Assembly: GCA_020072845.1 (NCBI GenBank)
Contig: JAIQGF010000014.1
Coordinates: forward strand, 62,001 to 126,000
Direction: 5' to 3'
Length of the DNA stretch: 64,000 nucleotides
Source of the DNA: Terriglobia bacterium
GTDB lineage: Bacteria; Acidobacteriota; Terriglobia; Terriglobales; Acidobacteriaceae
Numbering within the stretch: position 1 is the first letter of the stretch; each line of letters opens with the position of its first letter. Below the pieces are notes generated by a model. That model saw nothing but the letters and a program-made list of their open reading frames with translations. It was not told where the DNA came from and ran no database searches. Made by a program: the position numbers and the translations under genes. Shown one piece after another: positions 33,112-42,252 of the stretch.

Positions 33112-34005
33112 TCATGCGAGCCGCCGGATTCTCCCGAGCAGACTGGCGATGCCTCCGGGAAGGACAAGCAGCACGACTACCAGCAGGCCGAAGGAAATGG
33201 CAAGCTGGTAGCCGGCAGGTAGCCAGATGATGCTGAGACTTTCGACCAGAGACAGCACGAGTGCGCCCACGGCGACGCCCCCAACCGATTCCAGCCCGCC
33301 GAGCACGATGATGACGAAGGCGCGGATCAGGAAGGGCCGGCCGAAGTCAGGATTGAAAGAGTACAAACTGGCGAGCAGCGCGCCGGCAAGTCCGGCAAAG
33401 CCAATGCCAATCCCGAACGTCAGGCCCGCGACCCTCTGGTCGTTGACCCCGACAATTTGCCCGGCATAGCGGTTTTGAACCAGCGCCCGGAGTGCGCGGC
33501 CGAACCATGTCCAGTTGAGCAGCAATTCCAGCAGCAGCACACACCCGGCGGCGGCGCCGAAAACGTAGAGGCGAATCGTAGGAATGATGATCGGGCCGAG
33601 GTGGATCACATCGAGCGTGCGGGGAGTGAAGATGGACCGGTCGGTATTGCCCCAAATCAGGTAGCCCAGGTTCTGGAGCACGAGCCAGAGGCCAAACATC
33701 AGCAGCAGCGAGGGCAGGGTCGGCTGGTCGGAACGCGGCAGCCAGCGCACCAGCAACCAGTGAACGAAGATGCCCACGATCACCATGAGGGGAAACACGG
33801 CCAGCGCGGCCAGGATGGGATCGAGGTGGAAACGGTCAAACAGCTCCATCGCGAAATAGGCGCCCAGCATCATGAACCCCGCATGTGCGAGGTTCACGAT
33901 CTTCATCACGCCATAGATCACCGTCATACCGACCGACATCACGGCGTAGATGCCCGCCAGCAGCACCGCGGCCACCAGCAGGTTGGCAAAGTCAGCCAGG
34001 TCCAT
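33112..34005 (-). CDS. livH: Branched-chain-type ABC permease LivH
   Basis: The 297-residue permease with about eight helices shows GIYAVMSVGMTVIYGVMKIVNLAHAG near the N-terminus and FGIGIGFAGLAGALLASL and IVLGGLESVGGVAVGALVL further on, as in LivH. It forms the membrane channel with LivM. It starts 2 bases after the binding-protein gene and overlaps livM, so the operon is tightly coupled. Confidence 0.92.
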   Translation of the reverse strand: MDLADFANLLVAAVLLAGIYAVMSVGMTVIYGVMKIVNLAHAGFMMLGAYFAMELFDRFHLDPILAALAVFPLMVIVGIFVHWLLVRWLPRSDQPTLPSLLLMFGLWLVLQNLGYLIWGNTDRSIFTPRTLDVIHLGPIIIPTIRLYVFGAAAGCVLLLELLLNWTWFGRALRALVQNRYAGQIVGVNDQRVAGLTFGIGIGFAGLAGALLASLYSFNPDFGRPFLIRAFVIIVLGGLESVGGVAVGALVLSLVESLSIIWLPAGYQLAISFGLLVVVLLVLPGGIASLLGRIRRLA

Positions 34006-34007
34006 GG

Positions 34008-35246
34008 TTATCTCTTCGGCATTGGGGCTACGGATTCGCCCGTGGCCGCGTCCTTTGGAAACACGATGTCCGCCTTACCACCGGGCTTGGCCTGAACGAT
34101 GACATAGGGTAGATGGGCCTGGCCATTGGCGGCGAACTTCACCACCTGCCCGGGAGTCAGGGCGCCCTTGAACTCAATCTTGTGAAGCTGGTCGCGGATG
34201 GCATCCTTATTGAGCGAACCGGCCTTCTCGATGGCCTGAACCAGGATGCGCACCGCATCGTAGGCGGTGGCCGGATAATAGGAATCCGGGTCGTGCCCGG
34301 TGAACTGCTTGTAATCCTGGTTGAACTTTTTCACCTGCGGGTAGGGCAGGTCTTTCGACCACCAGATTCCGGCAAAGATGTAGTTGATGCCGTCACCCAG
34401 CGCCTTGCGAGCGTCAGTCTCGGCAGCGCGGGCGCCGTAGCTGACCATCTGGTGGTACATGCCGTTTTGCAGGTACTGGCGCTGCATGGTGATGTAGTCC
34501 TGCAGGTGGGCGTCGGAGAGGAAGATGTCGGCGTGGGTGTTCTTCACCTTTTGCAGGAGGGCGGAGAAGTCGGGCGAGCCGAGATCGAACTTCTCATTAA
34601 AAACAATCGAGAAGTAGCCCGGATTTTTCTTGACCCAGTCAACAATGCCATTGACGTAGTCCACGCCATGGTCGGTATTTTCCACCGCGATGGCGATCTT
34701 CAGTCCCTTTTTCAACTTGCCGGAATCCACCATCGACTTGAGGTACTCGCCGGTGGTTTCGCCGAGGAGGTTGACCGGGCTGAGATTACCAAAGGTGTAC
34801 TTGTAACCCTTGGCGAAGATGGTGGAGGCGGCGGCGCCCGGCGTGATCCAGGGCGTCTTGTAGCGGTCGGGCATCACCGATTGGGCCTCGCCGATAGCGC
34901 TGGAATAGGGGCCAACAACGGCGATGACCTGGTCAGAGCTCATGGCGCGCTCGGCAAGCGAGGCGGACTTGGCCTGATCAGAGCCGTCGTCGTAGAAGAT
35001 TTCCTTAATGGGCAGCTTCTTCTTCAGGCTCTTCACGAACACTCCGCCCTGCTCGTTGATCTGTTTGATGGCGAGCTCGACGCCTTCCTTCTGATATTGG
35101 CCGGGCTTGGCTTCACGGCCGGTGATGGAGAAGATGACGCCAACCTTGATTTCGTCCTGGCTCCACGCCGTGGAAACGAAGCTAGTGGTGAAGAGAATGC
35201 AACTGGCAACAGCAACGCAGAGTGATCGAATGTGGCGAGTGCTCAC
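34008..35246 (-). CDS. livK: Periplasmic substrate-binding protein of LIV-type ABC importer
   Basis: The 412-residue protein has a signal peptide (residues 5-28, cleavage near STAWSQ) and the type I periplasmic fold of amino-acid/amide binding proteins: IKVGVIFSITGREAKPG, VELAIKQINEQGGV, VAVVGPYSSAIGEA-like VIAVVGPYSSAIGEA, and PWITPGAAASTIF. The GTG at 35246 is chosen because AGGAGAGGG precedes it; the frame opens at 35285. The ligand could be a branched-chain or other amino acid, amide or small acid, and cannot be read from sequence. First gene of the operon. Confidence 0.88.
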   Translation of the reverse strand: MSTRHIRSLCVAVASCILFTTSFVSTAWSQDEIKVGVIFSITGREAKPGQYQKEGVELAIKQINEQGGVFVKSLKKKLPIKEIFYDDGSDQAKSASLAERAMSSDQVIAVVGPYSSAIGEAQSVMPDRYKTPWITPGAAASTIFAKGYKYTFGNLSPVNLLGETTGEYLKSMVDSGKLKKGLKIAIAVENTDHGVDYVNGIVDWVKKNPGYFSIVFNEKFDLGSPDFSALLQKVKNTHADIFLSDAHLQDYITMQRQYLQNGMYHQMVSYGARAAETDARKALGDGINYIFAGIWWSKDLPYPQVKKFNQDYKQFTGHDPDSYYPATAYDAVRILVQAIEKAGSLNKDAIRDQLHKIEFKGALTPGQVVKFAANGQAHLPYVIVQAKPGGKADIVFPKDAATGESVAPMPKR

Positions 35247-35400
35247 GATTCCCTCTCCTGTAGATTTGGAAGTAAACACAACCAAAGTGGGCCGCGGAAC
35301 AGGTGCAGTCGCGCATCATAGTCTGTCGAGTGGAAAGCCGCAAGCATGGGAGTTATCTCATGTGGTGTTCCGTTCCGGGTCGCCCATTTCGGCACCGAAA

Positions 35401-37668
35401 TCAGCCCTCAAGCTGCGGGAGCAGGGCCGCGAGGAGTTCGGTCGGATAAAACACCTGGCGTTTGAGTCCGGACGCGAGTTGCTCGTGGCACGAGGTTCCG
35501 GTGGCCACCAGCACGCGCGCCCCGCCAGACTCGGCTTCGGATACCTGCTGGAACAGGTCCTGGCCCACGGCCAGGCTGAGATCGTAATACTCTTTCTTGT
35601 ACCCGAAGCTGCCGGCCATACCGCAGCATTCGACGTTGGAGGTGGCAACGTCAAAACCGGCGGCTCGAAGCAGGGCCTCGGTGGCAGCCGCGCTGCCCAC
35701 GGTCTTCTGCTGGCAATGGCTGTGATAGAAGAGGCGCGTGCCGAGCGGGTGGCGCGAGGCCGGGAACAGTTTCGCCGCGTCCAGGCCGGTTCCCTGCATG
35801 AACGCCCAAAGGTACTCGACGGCGTCGAAGCTGTGATCGCGAAGACTCTCGAACAGGAGCTGGCCTTCGGCATCGGTCAGCAGGCGGCGGTAATCGAGGC
35901 GGAACATGGCCAGCACGCTGGGCTCGATGACGACCACGTCGCGGCCGTCTTCAATGTACTTGCGCAGCAATTCGGCGGTACGGCGCGCCTGGCTGGCGGC
36001 GGTGGAGATCAGTCCCTGGGAGAGGGCGGCACGGCCGTCGGCACAGGTGTCGCTGACCACCACGTCAATGCCGAGCGATTGGAACACCTTGAGTGTTGCC
36101 AGGCCGCGCGAGGGTGAGCCGTAATTGGTGAAGATGTCGGCGAATAGGACAGCTTTCGCTTTCGGGTCCGACACCCCAGCCACGCGATTTTTCGCCGCTT
36201 CCACCAACGTTGGACTTGCAAATGGCGGCAACTCACGGCGGCGATCCAGGCCAACCAATTTTTCCATGAACGCGCGGGCACCGGGGATGGCGCTCATCCA
36301 GTTTGACAACGGCGCCAGCAGCGAGCCCCATCGGCCAGAAGCGTCGTAGCGTCCGAAAAAGAGTTTTTGCAGGGGTGCGACTTCGCCGTCGTGCGCTAGC
36401 GACCTCGAGAGCAGTTGGGAAATATTGCCCGCGTCGCGTTGATTGAGCCGTTGCCGCAACGTCGAGTTGAGAAACGGAATATCAATGCGAACGGGACATT
36501 GCGAAACGCAGCGCGAGCAGCCGGTGCACAGCTCGCTGAAGCGCGCAGCCTCAAGCGCGCGAGTGCCGGCCTCCCAGGAGCCGCCGATGCCTCCCGAGTA
36601 GGTCTCGCCGCCGAAAGCATGGCCGCCGACAGTCTGGAAATTGGCGCACGAGTTCAGGCAGGCGCTGCAGCGGATGCAGTAAAGCGCCTCGTGAAGCACG
36701 GGGTCCTGGCGCATGCTCATGCGGCCGTTATCCACCAGCACGAGATGGAATTCGCGGCGCGGCGCGGTGTCGCTGTTGGTGAGCACGGGCACGGCGTGCA
36801 ACGGGGGAGTGATGATACTGGTGTAGGACGACAGCCTCTGGCCGGTGGCGCTGGCGGCGAGCAGCTCGAGGAAGGGCGCAAAGTCGGCCCGTGACGGCAG
36901 CACCTTCTCCACGCCGGCGATGGCGATGTGCAGCGGCGGGAGCAGCGTCGTCATGCGGATATTTCCCTCGCTCTCCACCAGGGCGATGGATCCGGAGTCC
37001 GCGGCAATCAGATTGGCGCCGGAAATGCCGGCGTCGGCGGCCAGGAACTTCTGCCGCAAGTGCTCGCGAGCGAAGCGCGTAAGTTCTTCGCCTGTATCGA
37101 GTGGCAGGTCGGTCTTAAAGCGGCTCTTGAACAGTGCCGTAATTCGTTCGCGGCTGTAGTGAATGGCCGGCGCGATGATGTGCGAGGGCTGCTCGTCGGC
37201 AACCTGCAGGATGAATTCGGCGAGATCGGTCTCGGCGACTTCAATTCCCTGCGCCTGCAGCACGTGGTTCAGCCCGACCTCTTCCGAGGTCATGCTCTTC
37301 CCTTTCACCACCAGGCGGGCTCCGGCGCGGGTGCAGACGCCGGCGATGTAGTGATTGGCATCGTGCGCATCCCTGGCCAGATAAAAGTGTCCGCCGTTGC
37401 GCTTGACGCTGGCTTCCAGGGTGGCGAGCAACTCCGGCAGGGCGGCGATGGCGCGTTCCTTGATGGCGCGGGTGCGGTCCTTGAGCTGGTCGTAGTCAGG
37501 CAGAGCGCTGGTGGCCGCGTAACGGTTGCGATTGAAAGTCTGCGTATTGCGGCGCACCGCTGGACTCTCGACGCGCAGCGCCATGCGGATGGCGGCCAGC
37601 AGCGTGCGCTTGGAGCTCTTGTTGGCGACGGCGCGCGGCGACTCCGGTGCTGGCGCAGGTGTGGCCAT
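35401..37668 (-). CDS. Fused LutB-LutA L-lactate dehydrogenase iron-sulfur protein
   Basis: The 755-residue protein joins two subunits of the lactate-utilisation complex. Residues 1-about 310 form a LUD domain (KGKSMTSEEVGLNHVL, EGNIRMTTLLPPLHIAI), residues about 329-400 carry two ferredoxin-type motifs (CIRCSACLNSC and CTGCSRCVSQCP), and the C-terminal 240 residues form a LutA/GlpC-type CCG domain (HSHCQQKT near 647, VECCGMAGSFGY near 679). In Bacillus these parts are separate LutA and LutB. It starts 2 bases after lutC. Role: oxidation of L-lactate to pyruvate with electrons to the quinone pool, inferred. Confidence 0.88.
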   Translation of the reverse strand: MATPAPAPESPRAVANKSSKRTLLAAIRMALRVESPAVRRNTQTFNRNRYAATSALPDYDQLKDRTRAIKERAIAALPELLATLEASVKRNGGHFYLARDAHDANHYIAGVCTRAGARLVVKGKSMTSEEVGLNHVLQAQGIEVAETDLAEFILQVADEQPSHIIAPAIHYSRERITALFKSRFKTDLPLDTGEELTRFAREHLRQKFLAADAGISGANLIAADSGSIALVESEGNIRMTTLLPPLHIAIAGVEKVLPSRADFAPFLELLAASATGQRLSSYTSIITPPLHAVPVLTNSDTAPRREFHLVLVDNGRMSMRQDPVLHEALYCIRCSACLNSCANFQTVGGHAFGGETYSGGIGGSWEAGTRALEAARFSELCTGCSRCVSQCPVRIDIPFLNSTLRQRLNQRDAGNISQLLSRSLAHDGEVAPLQKLFFGRYDASGRWGSLLAPLSNWMSAIPGARAFMEKLVGLDRRRELPPFASPTLVEAAKNRVAGVSDPKAKAVLFADIFTNYGSPSRGLATLKVFQSLGIDVVVSDTCADGRAALSQGLISTAASQARRTAELLRKYIEDGRDVVVIEPSVLAMFRLDYRRLLTDAEGQLLFESLRDHSFDAVEYLWAFMQGTGLDAAKLFPASRHPLGTRLFYHSHCQQKTVGSAAATEALLRAAGFDVATSNVECCGMAGSFGYKKEYYDLSLAVGQDLFQQVSEAESGGARVLVATGTSCHEQLASGLKRQVFYPTELLAALLPQLEG

Positions 37669-37670
37669 GG

Positions 37671-38189
37671 CTATACCACGATGACGTGCAGGCGATGCGG
37701 GCCGTGAACCCCGCGCACCAGCGGTCCCATGTCAGCGGTGGCGCTGGGCCCGGTGATAAAGACGAAGTTGCGCCGCAGACCATCGCCGTTCAGGCGGTCG
37801 GGGCGGAACAGGTCGGCGGGACGCTCGACGATGTTCTCGGCGGGCAGCACCGCAACATGAAAACGGGAGAGCAGGCTGATGAAGCCGGCATAGTCGTGAT
37901 CGATGCAGACGCAAATGGAACCGCTGTGCGCCACGCCGGCAAAGGCGTCGGTGATGCCGACCACGCAGTCGTCCATTGCCTTGCGGCTGCGTGCGTCAAA
38001 CGCACCGGGAAGACGGCGGCAGGCGTCGAACAAATCGGCAGGCACGTAAAGAGGTGCGGCGACGGCCAGGGGCCCGGCGGGCGCGACGCGGGCAACGGCG
38101 GCGGCAATCTGATCGGGATCGCGGGGGACACGTTCGACCGTTGCTGCGGCAGCAGTGGCCGATTTTTCGAAGGCATCGAGCAGGGACAT
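37671..38189 (-). CDS. lutC: LutC-like lactate utilisation protein
   Basis: The 172-residue LUD-domain protein shows DDCVVGITDAFAGVAHSGSI, FHVAVLPAENIVERPADLF and a C-terminal NFVFITGPSATADMGPLVRGVHGP, the conserved end of LutC/YkgG proteins. It is somewhat shorter than most LutC proteins (about 200-240). It lies 2 bases upstream of the lutBA fusion, forming a two-gene lactate operon. Upstream DNA is repeat-rich. Confidence 0.88.
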   Translation of the reverse strand: MSLLDAFEKSATAAAATVERVPRDPDQIAAAVARVAPAGPLAVAAPLYVPADLFDACRRLPGAFDARSRKAMDDCVVGITDAFAGVAHSGSICVCIDHDYAGFISLLSRFHVAVLPAENIVERPADLFRPDRLNGDGLRRNFVFITGPSATADMGPLVRGVHGPHRLHVIVV

Positions 38190-38501
38190 GGTTATCGGTT
38201 ATCGGTTATCGGTTTACGGATGCGAAAGGCATTGCCGATTGTCGATTGTCGATTGCCGATTGAAAAACAAGCCTAGACCCTCGCTGCGCGCGGAATGCGC
38301 TAAAAGCCGCGCCCATTCGCGTGTTTGCGGGTTGACTTTGTAGTTTCGATTGACAAACCGATTGTAAACAGCATATATCATGCCGCACAGAACGCCTTCC
38401 AGGCGTGGGGCATTCGTAGGGATCCGGCCAACAACTTCGTGTTATGGGCAGTGAATTGTGCCGGATCAAGGGGCTCCCTTGGACTCTCCAGGAGGAAAGT
38501 G
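38190..38501. other. Repeat tracts and promoter region between lut and sugar ABC operons
   Basis: GGTTATC units (38190-38214) and CGATTGTCGATTGCCGATTG units (38222-38262) occupy the lut side. The other side has a promoter at 38350-38378 and a leader of about 115 bases to the sugar-binding protein gene. No gene is seen. Confidence 0.7.
38350..38378 (+). promoter_or_regulatory. Sigma70-like promoter of the carbohydrate ABC operon
   Basis: TTGACA (38350-38355) is followed after 17 bases by ATATAT (38373-38378), with TATATC one base further as an alternative -10. It faces the binding-protein gene at 38502. Confidence 0.6.
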
Positions 38502-39830
38502 ATGGCCAAGAAAAAAGCATCCAGCAAACGAGGAATCACGCGCCGCGACTTTGTCAAAATCGCCGGCATGGCGGGAGCGTCCGTGGTGGGCGCCGGAGTA
38601 TTGGGGAAAGCCCCGGCCTTCGCGCAGGAGAGGTCGCTCCATTTCCTGCTGTGGAAGAATTTCTCGCCGCCGGCCGACGTTGAGATCCTGCGCCAAGGCG
38701 AAGAGTGGAGCAAGCAGAGCAAGGTCAAGGTCAAGATCGAGCAGATCAACGCCAACGACATTCCCGCCCGCGCCGCCGCCGCCATCGAGAGCAAGCAAGG
38801 GCCGGACATCATCCAGTTCTTCCATAACTGGCAGAACCAGTACGGCGATTCGCTGGTTGACGTCACCGACATTTGCACCGCGCTCGAGTCCAAGTATGGC
38901 GGATACATCCCCTACGCCAAGGCGGATGCGATGCTGAACGGAAAGTTCAACGCGGTCCCGCACACCATCGTTCCCAACATTTTCGTGGCGCGCCAATCGT
39001 ACATGAAGGCGGCGGGGACGGCGCAGTGGCCCAAGACGTGGGAAGAACTGCGGCGCGAAGGGAAAAAGTGGAAGGCGGCGGGACATCCGATCGGCCAGAC
39101 GGTCGGGCACACCTTCGGCGATGCGGTCGACTTTACCTATCCTTATCTCTGGAGCTACGGCGTAGCGGAACGGGACGAGAAGGGCCGCATTACGATCAAC
39201 AGCAAACAAACGCTGGAGGCACTGAAGTTCTTCAAGGCGTTGTGGGACGATGCCATGGATCCGGCGGGCGCGGGGTGGGACGATTCGGCCAACAATCGCG
39301 CGTTTCTGGCGGGATCGATCGCCGCGACCAACAACGCACCCAGCATCTACCTGACGGCGACGAACCAGGTGATCCTGGACGACAAAGGCTCCCCGCTAGT
39401 GAACGACATCCTGCACGTGGCGAATCCTGCCGGTCCTGCCGGGATATTCCACTACCACTACAGCCAGCAGTTAGCGATCCCCAGGTATTCGAAAAACGCC
39501 GACGTCGCCAAAGAGTTCATCCGCTGGCTGATGGACAAGGAGCAGTTCACAAAGTACCTGCGGCGCGGCCAGGCGTACCAGGCGGCAGCGCTGAAGGACT
39601 ACATGAAAGACGCCATGTGGGACATGTTCCCGGCGCTGAAGCCTTACCGGGACCATCTCCTGGAAGCGCAGCATGTCGGCTGGAAAGGCGCCGCCGACGC
39701 CAGCGCTGCCCGGGTGGTGCAGAATTACGTGCTGATCGACATGCTGGCCAATGTGGCCACCGGGAAGATGACGCCGGACGAGTCGTTGAAGTGGGCCGAG
39801 GGGCAGCTCAAGACCATCTATGGTGCGTGA
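38502..39830 (+). CDS. Carbohydrate ABC transporter substrate-binding protein (Tat-exported)
   Basis: The 442-residue protein starts with a twin-arginine signal (RRDFVKIAG at 14-22, then AGASVVGAGVLG and a cleavage site near AFAQ). The mature part resembles extracellular solute-binding family 1 (maltose/multiple-sugar type): GPDIIQFFHNWQNQYG, LNGKFNAVPHTIVPN, QWPKTWEEL and AFLAGSIAATNNAPS. The ATG at 38502 follows AGGAGG (38490-38495); the open frame extends to 38325. Its stop overlaps the next permease start by 11 bases. The sugar is unknown. Confidence 0.88.
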   Translation: MAKKKASSKRGITRRDFVKIAGMAGASVVGAGVLGKAPAFAQERSLHFLLWKNFSPPADVEILRQGEEWSKQSKVKVKIEQINANDIPARAAAAIESKQGPDIIQFFHNWQNQYGDSLVDVTDICTALESKYGGYIPYAKADAMLNGKFNAVPHTIVPNIFVARQSYMKAAGTAQWPKTWEELRREGKKWKAAGHPIGQTVGHTFGDAVDFTYPYLWSYGVAERDEKGRITINSKQTLEALKFFKALWDDAMDPAGAGWDDSANNRAFLAGSIAATNNAPSIYLTATNQVILDDKGSPLVNDILHVANPAGPAGIFHYHYSQQLAIPRYSKNADVAKEFIRWLMDKEQFTKYLRRGQAYQAAALKDYMKDAMWDMFPALKPYRDHLLEAQHVGWKGAADASAARVVQNYVLIDMLANVATGKMTPDESLKWAEGQLKTIYGA

Positions 39831-40824
39831 CGCGGCAGGGACCGTGCCCCAGGTCGGTACGGAAACATCGCATCCCGAGCAAGGACCAGGGAAGCCAGGA
39901 AAAAGCAGGTACAAGGCCGCTCTAGAGTTGCTGGAGCGGCCGAATGTGCTTGGCTACCTGCTGATGATGCCGGCCGGGTTCATCATCCTGTTCTTCATCG
40001 CCTACCCGTTCGCCTGGGGCGTCTGGATGAGCCTCACCAACAAACAGATCGGAATGGCGTGGTCGCAGGTGAAGTTCGTCGGGTTGGGCAATTATGTAGA
40101 CCTGGTGACCAAGGATGCGATTTTCCGGGGCACGGTGTGGAACAGCTTCGCCTATACGGGCGTCGCGACGGTAATCAAGTGGGCCCTGGGCATGTGGCTG
40201 GCTGTCCTGCTCAACCGGATGACCCGCCTGCAGCGCATCGTGCGTGCCGCCGTGCTGCTGCCGTGGATCGTGCCCACGGTGCTCAGTTCGATCGCCTTCC
40301 TCTGGATCTTTGACCCCGACTTCAGCGTGATCAATTGGACGCTGCGGCATTTTTACAGTTGGATGGGGTGGGGATACTTCCGCGGGCCGCTCTGGCTGGC
40401 CAACCCGACGCTGGCGCTGGCGTCGGTTACGTTTGTGAACATTTGGCGCGGCACGCCGTTTTTCGCCATCTCCTTTCTCGCCGGTCTGCAGACGATCAGC
40501 CCGGAGCTGTACGAGGCGGCGATGATCGACGGCGCCAACGGGTGGCAGCGCTTCTGGCATGTGACGCTGCCGGGCATCAAGCCCATCATGATCGTCGTCC
40601 TGGTCTTTTCCGTGATTGTGACCTTCTCCGACTTCCAGATCGTCTACGTGCTGACGCGCGGGGGCCCCGCGAACAGCACGCACCTGTTTGCCACCTACGC
40701 GTACCAGGTGGCGATGGTCGGGTCGCGGCTGGGACTGGGGGCGGCGGTGTCGCTTTTCATGTTGCCAATACTTACCGTCATGATCATCTTCCAGCTCGTC
40801 TACCTGCGGCGGGAGAAGGCATAG
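39820..40824 (+). CDS. Carbohydrate ABC permease (MalF/UgpA type)
   Basis: The 334-residue protein has a polar N-terminal 40 residues and six membrane helices, starting near NVLGYLLMMPAGFIILFF. The EAA loop that docks the ATPase reads YEAAMIDGANGWQRFWHVTLP, shortened by me to its core EAAMIDGANGWQRF. It pairs with the MalG-type permease that begins one base after its stop. Confidence 0.92.
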   Translation: MVRDAAGTVPQVGTETSHPEQGPGKPGKSRYKAALELLERPNVLGYLLMMPAGFIILFFIAYPFAWGVWMSLTNKQIGMAWSQVKFVGLGNYVDLVTKDAIFRGTVWNSFAYTGVATVIKWALGMWLAVLLNRMTRLQRIVRAAVLLPWIVPTVLSSIAFLWIFDPDFSVINWTLRHFYSWMGWGYFRGPLWLANPTLALASVTFVNIWRGTPFFAISFLAGLQTISPELYEAAMIDGANGWQRFWHVTLPGIKPIMIVVLVFSVIVTFSDFQIVYVLTRGGPANSTHLFATYAYQVAMVGSRLGLGAAVSLFMLPILTVMIIFQLVYLRREKA

Positions 40825-40825
40825 C

Positions 40826-41755
40826 ATGGCGAGCAAGGTGGTCGGCGAGACCTTTGCCAAGCGGCTGGCGTTTTTTCATCTGCCGCTTTTCTTATTTGTT
40901 CTCTTCGCCCTGTTCCCCTTCTACTGGATGTTCGTGACGTCGATCAAATCGACGCACGAAACCTACAACCGCGAGGTCAACCCGTACATTCCCGTGGCGT
41001 GTACGACGACGGTGGTGGAGCAAGTGCGCACGCTGCACTTCGACGGATCGGCGCTGATGGAGAACTGCGCCTACCACTGGCGGTCGCTGCTGCGGGACAC
41101 GCTGTTCGTGCGCTGGCTGGAGAACACGTTGCTGGTGGCGATCGTTTCCACGGCCATCTCGCTGTTCGCGGGGATCACCTCGGCCTATGCCCTGGCGCGG
41201 CTCAATTTCCGGGGCGCAAACACGCTGGGCATCCTGATCTTCATCACCTACCTGGTGCCGCCCACGCTGCTCTTCATTCCGCTCTCGGACGTGATCGGCA
41301 ATATGCCGATCCTGCACACCAACCTGCTGAACTCGCCGTGGGCGCTGATTATCGCTTATCCGACCTTCCAGGTTCCCTTCTGCACCTGGCTTCTGACGGG
41401 TTATTTCCGGACCATTCCGAAGGAGCTGGAAGAGGCAGCGATGGTGGACGGAGCGACGCGAATCCAGGCGATGGTCAAGATTGTGCTTCCGCTGGCATTG
41501 CCGGGCGTACTATCGGCGGGGATGTTCGCGTTTACGCTCTCGGCGAATGAGTTCCTGTATGCGCTGATCATGATCTATGATGCGGGGAATAAAACCGTCC
41601 CGGTCGGCGTGGTCAGCGAACTGATCAAAGGCGATGTTTTTTACTGGGGAGAGCTGATGTCGGGCGCGCTGCTGGGGTCGGTGCCGGTGGCCCTGATCTA
41701 TTCGTTCTTTGTCGAGCACTACGTGGCGGGCATGACCGGCGCGGTGAAAGGTTGA
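40826..41755 (+). CDS. Carbohydrate ABC permease (MalG/UgpE type)
   Basis: The 309-residue partner permease has six predicted helices and the EAA loop EEAAMVDGATRIQAMVKIVL. An extended periplasmic loop of about 65 residues between helices 1 and 2 (residues about 38-95, with two Cys) is longer than in the maltose system, where MalG also has an enlarged second loop. No ATPase gene follows; the importer probably uses a shared MsmX/UgpC-type ATPase encoded elsewhere. Confidence 0.92.
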   Translation: MASKVVGETFAKRLAFFHLPLFLFVLFALFPFYWMFVTSIKSTHETYNREVNPYIPVACTTTVVEQVRTLHFDGSALMENCAYHWRSLLRDTLFVRWLENTLLVAIVSTAISLFAGITSAYALARLNFRGANTLGILIFITYLVPPTLLFIPLSDVIGNMPILHTNLLNSPWALIIAYPTFQVPFCTWLLTGYFRTIPKELEEAAMVDGATRIQAMVKIVLPLALPGVLSAGMFAFTLSANEFLYALIMIYDAGNKTVPVGVVSELIKGDVFYWGELMSGALLGSVPVALIYSFFVEHYVAGMTGAVKG

Positions 41756-41766
41756 AGGAGGTCCAA

Positions 41767-42252
41767 GTGGAATCGCGGAGGAATCGCACGGCAAGCCGGA
41801 CGATGATTCTGGCCGTCATTCTTTTTGCCATGGTGGCCGGATTGAGCGGCTGCAGCAAGAAGCAGGAACAGAACACTGCGGCGGCGGCAGCGAACGCCGG
41901 CCCGCGCGGCGAGATCTCGGGAACCATCACCCTCAGCCCGGAGTTAACGGACAAGGTGGGCAAGGCGCCACTGCTCCTGATCTTCGCTTCGACTTCATCC
42001 GATCCGAGCCAGCCGGCCTTAGTGGTCCAACGGGAAGCCGGTGCGGGTTTTCCCTACTCGTACAAGCTTTCCGCCGAAGATATCACTCTCACAGGTTCAT
42101 CGTTCCGGGGGAAGTTGTATGTAACGGCCCGGATCGATCCTTCCGGTATGGTGGGCCCGCCGCGTCCCGGCACGTTCGACGGCACTTATGCGGGTAACCC
42201 CGTCCCTGTGGGGTCGAGCAAGATTGATATCGTGATCAATAAAGCCCACTAG
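41767..42252 (+). CDS. Lipoprotein with CcmI/CcmH C-terminal-like domain
   Basis: The 161-residue product has a lipoprotein signal (MILAVILFAMVAGLSGC; lipobox LSGC) and a single domain beginning ISGTITLSPELTDKV, continuing through LLLIFAS and PYSYKLSAEDI to LYVTARIDPSGM. This resembles the C-terminal beta domain of cytochrome c biogenesis factor CcmI/CycH. GTG at 41767 is supported by AAGGAGG 5 bases upstream, just after the permease stop. Co-transcription with the sugar importer is likely; why it is there is unclear. Confidence 0.7.
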   Translation: MESRRNRTASRTMILAVILFAMVAGLSGCSKKQEQNTAAAAANAGPRGEISGTITLSPELTDKVGKAPLLLIFASTSSDPSQPALVVQREAGAGFPYSYKLSAEDITLTGSSFRGKLYVTARIDPSGMVGPPRPGTFDGTYAGNPVPVGSSKIDIVINKAH

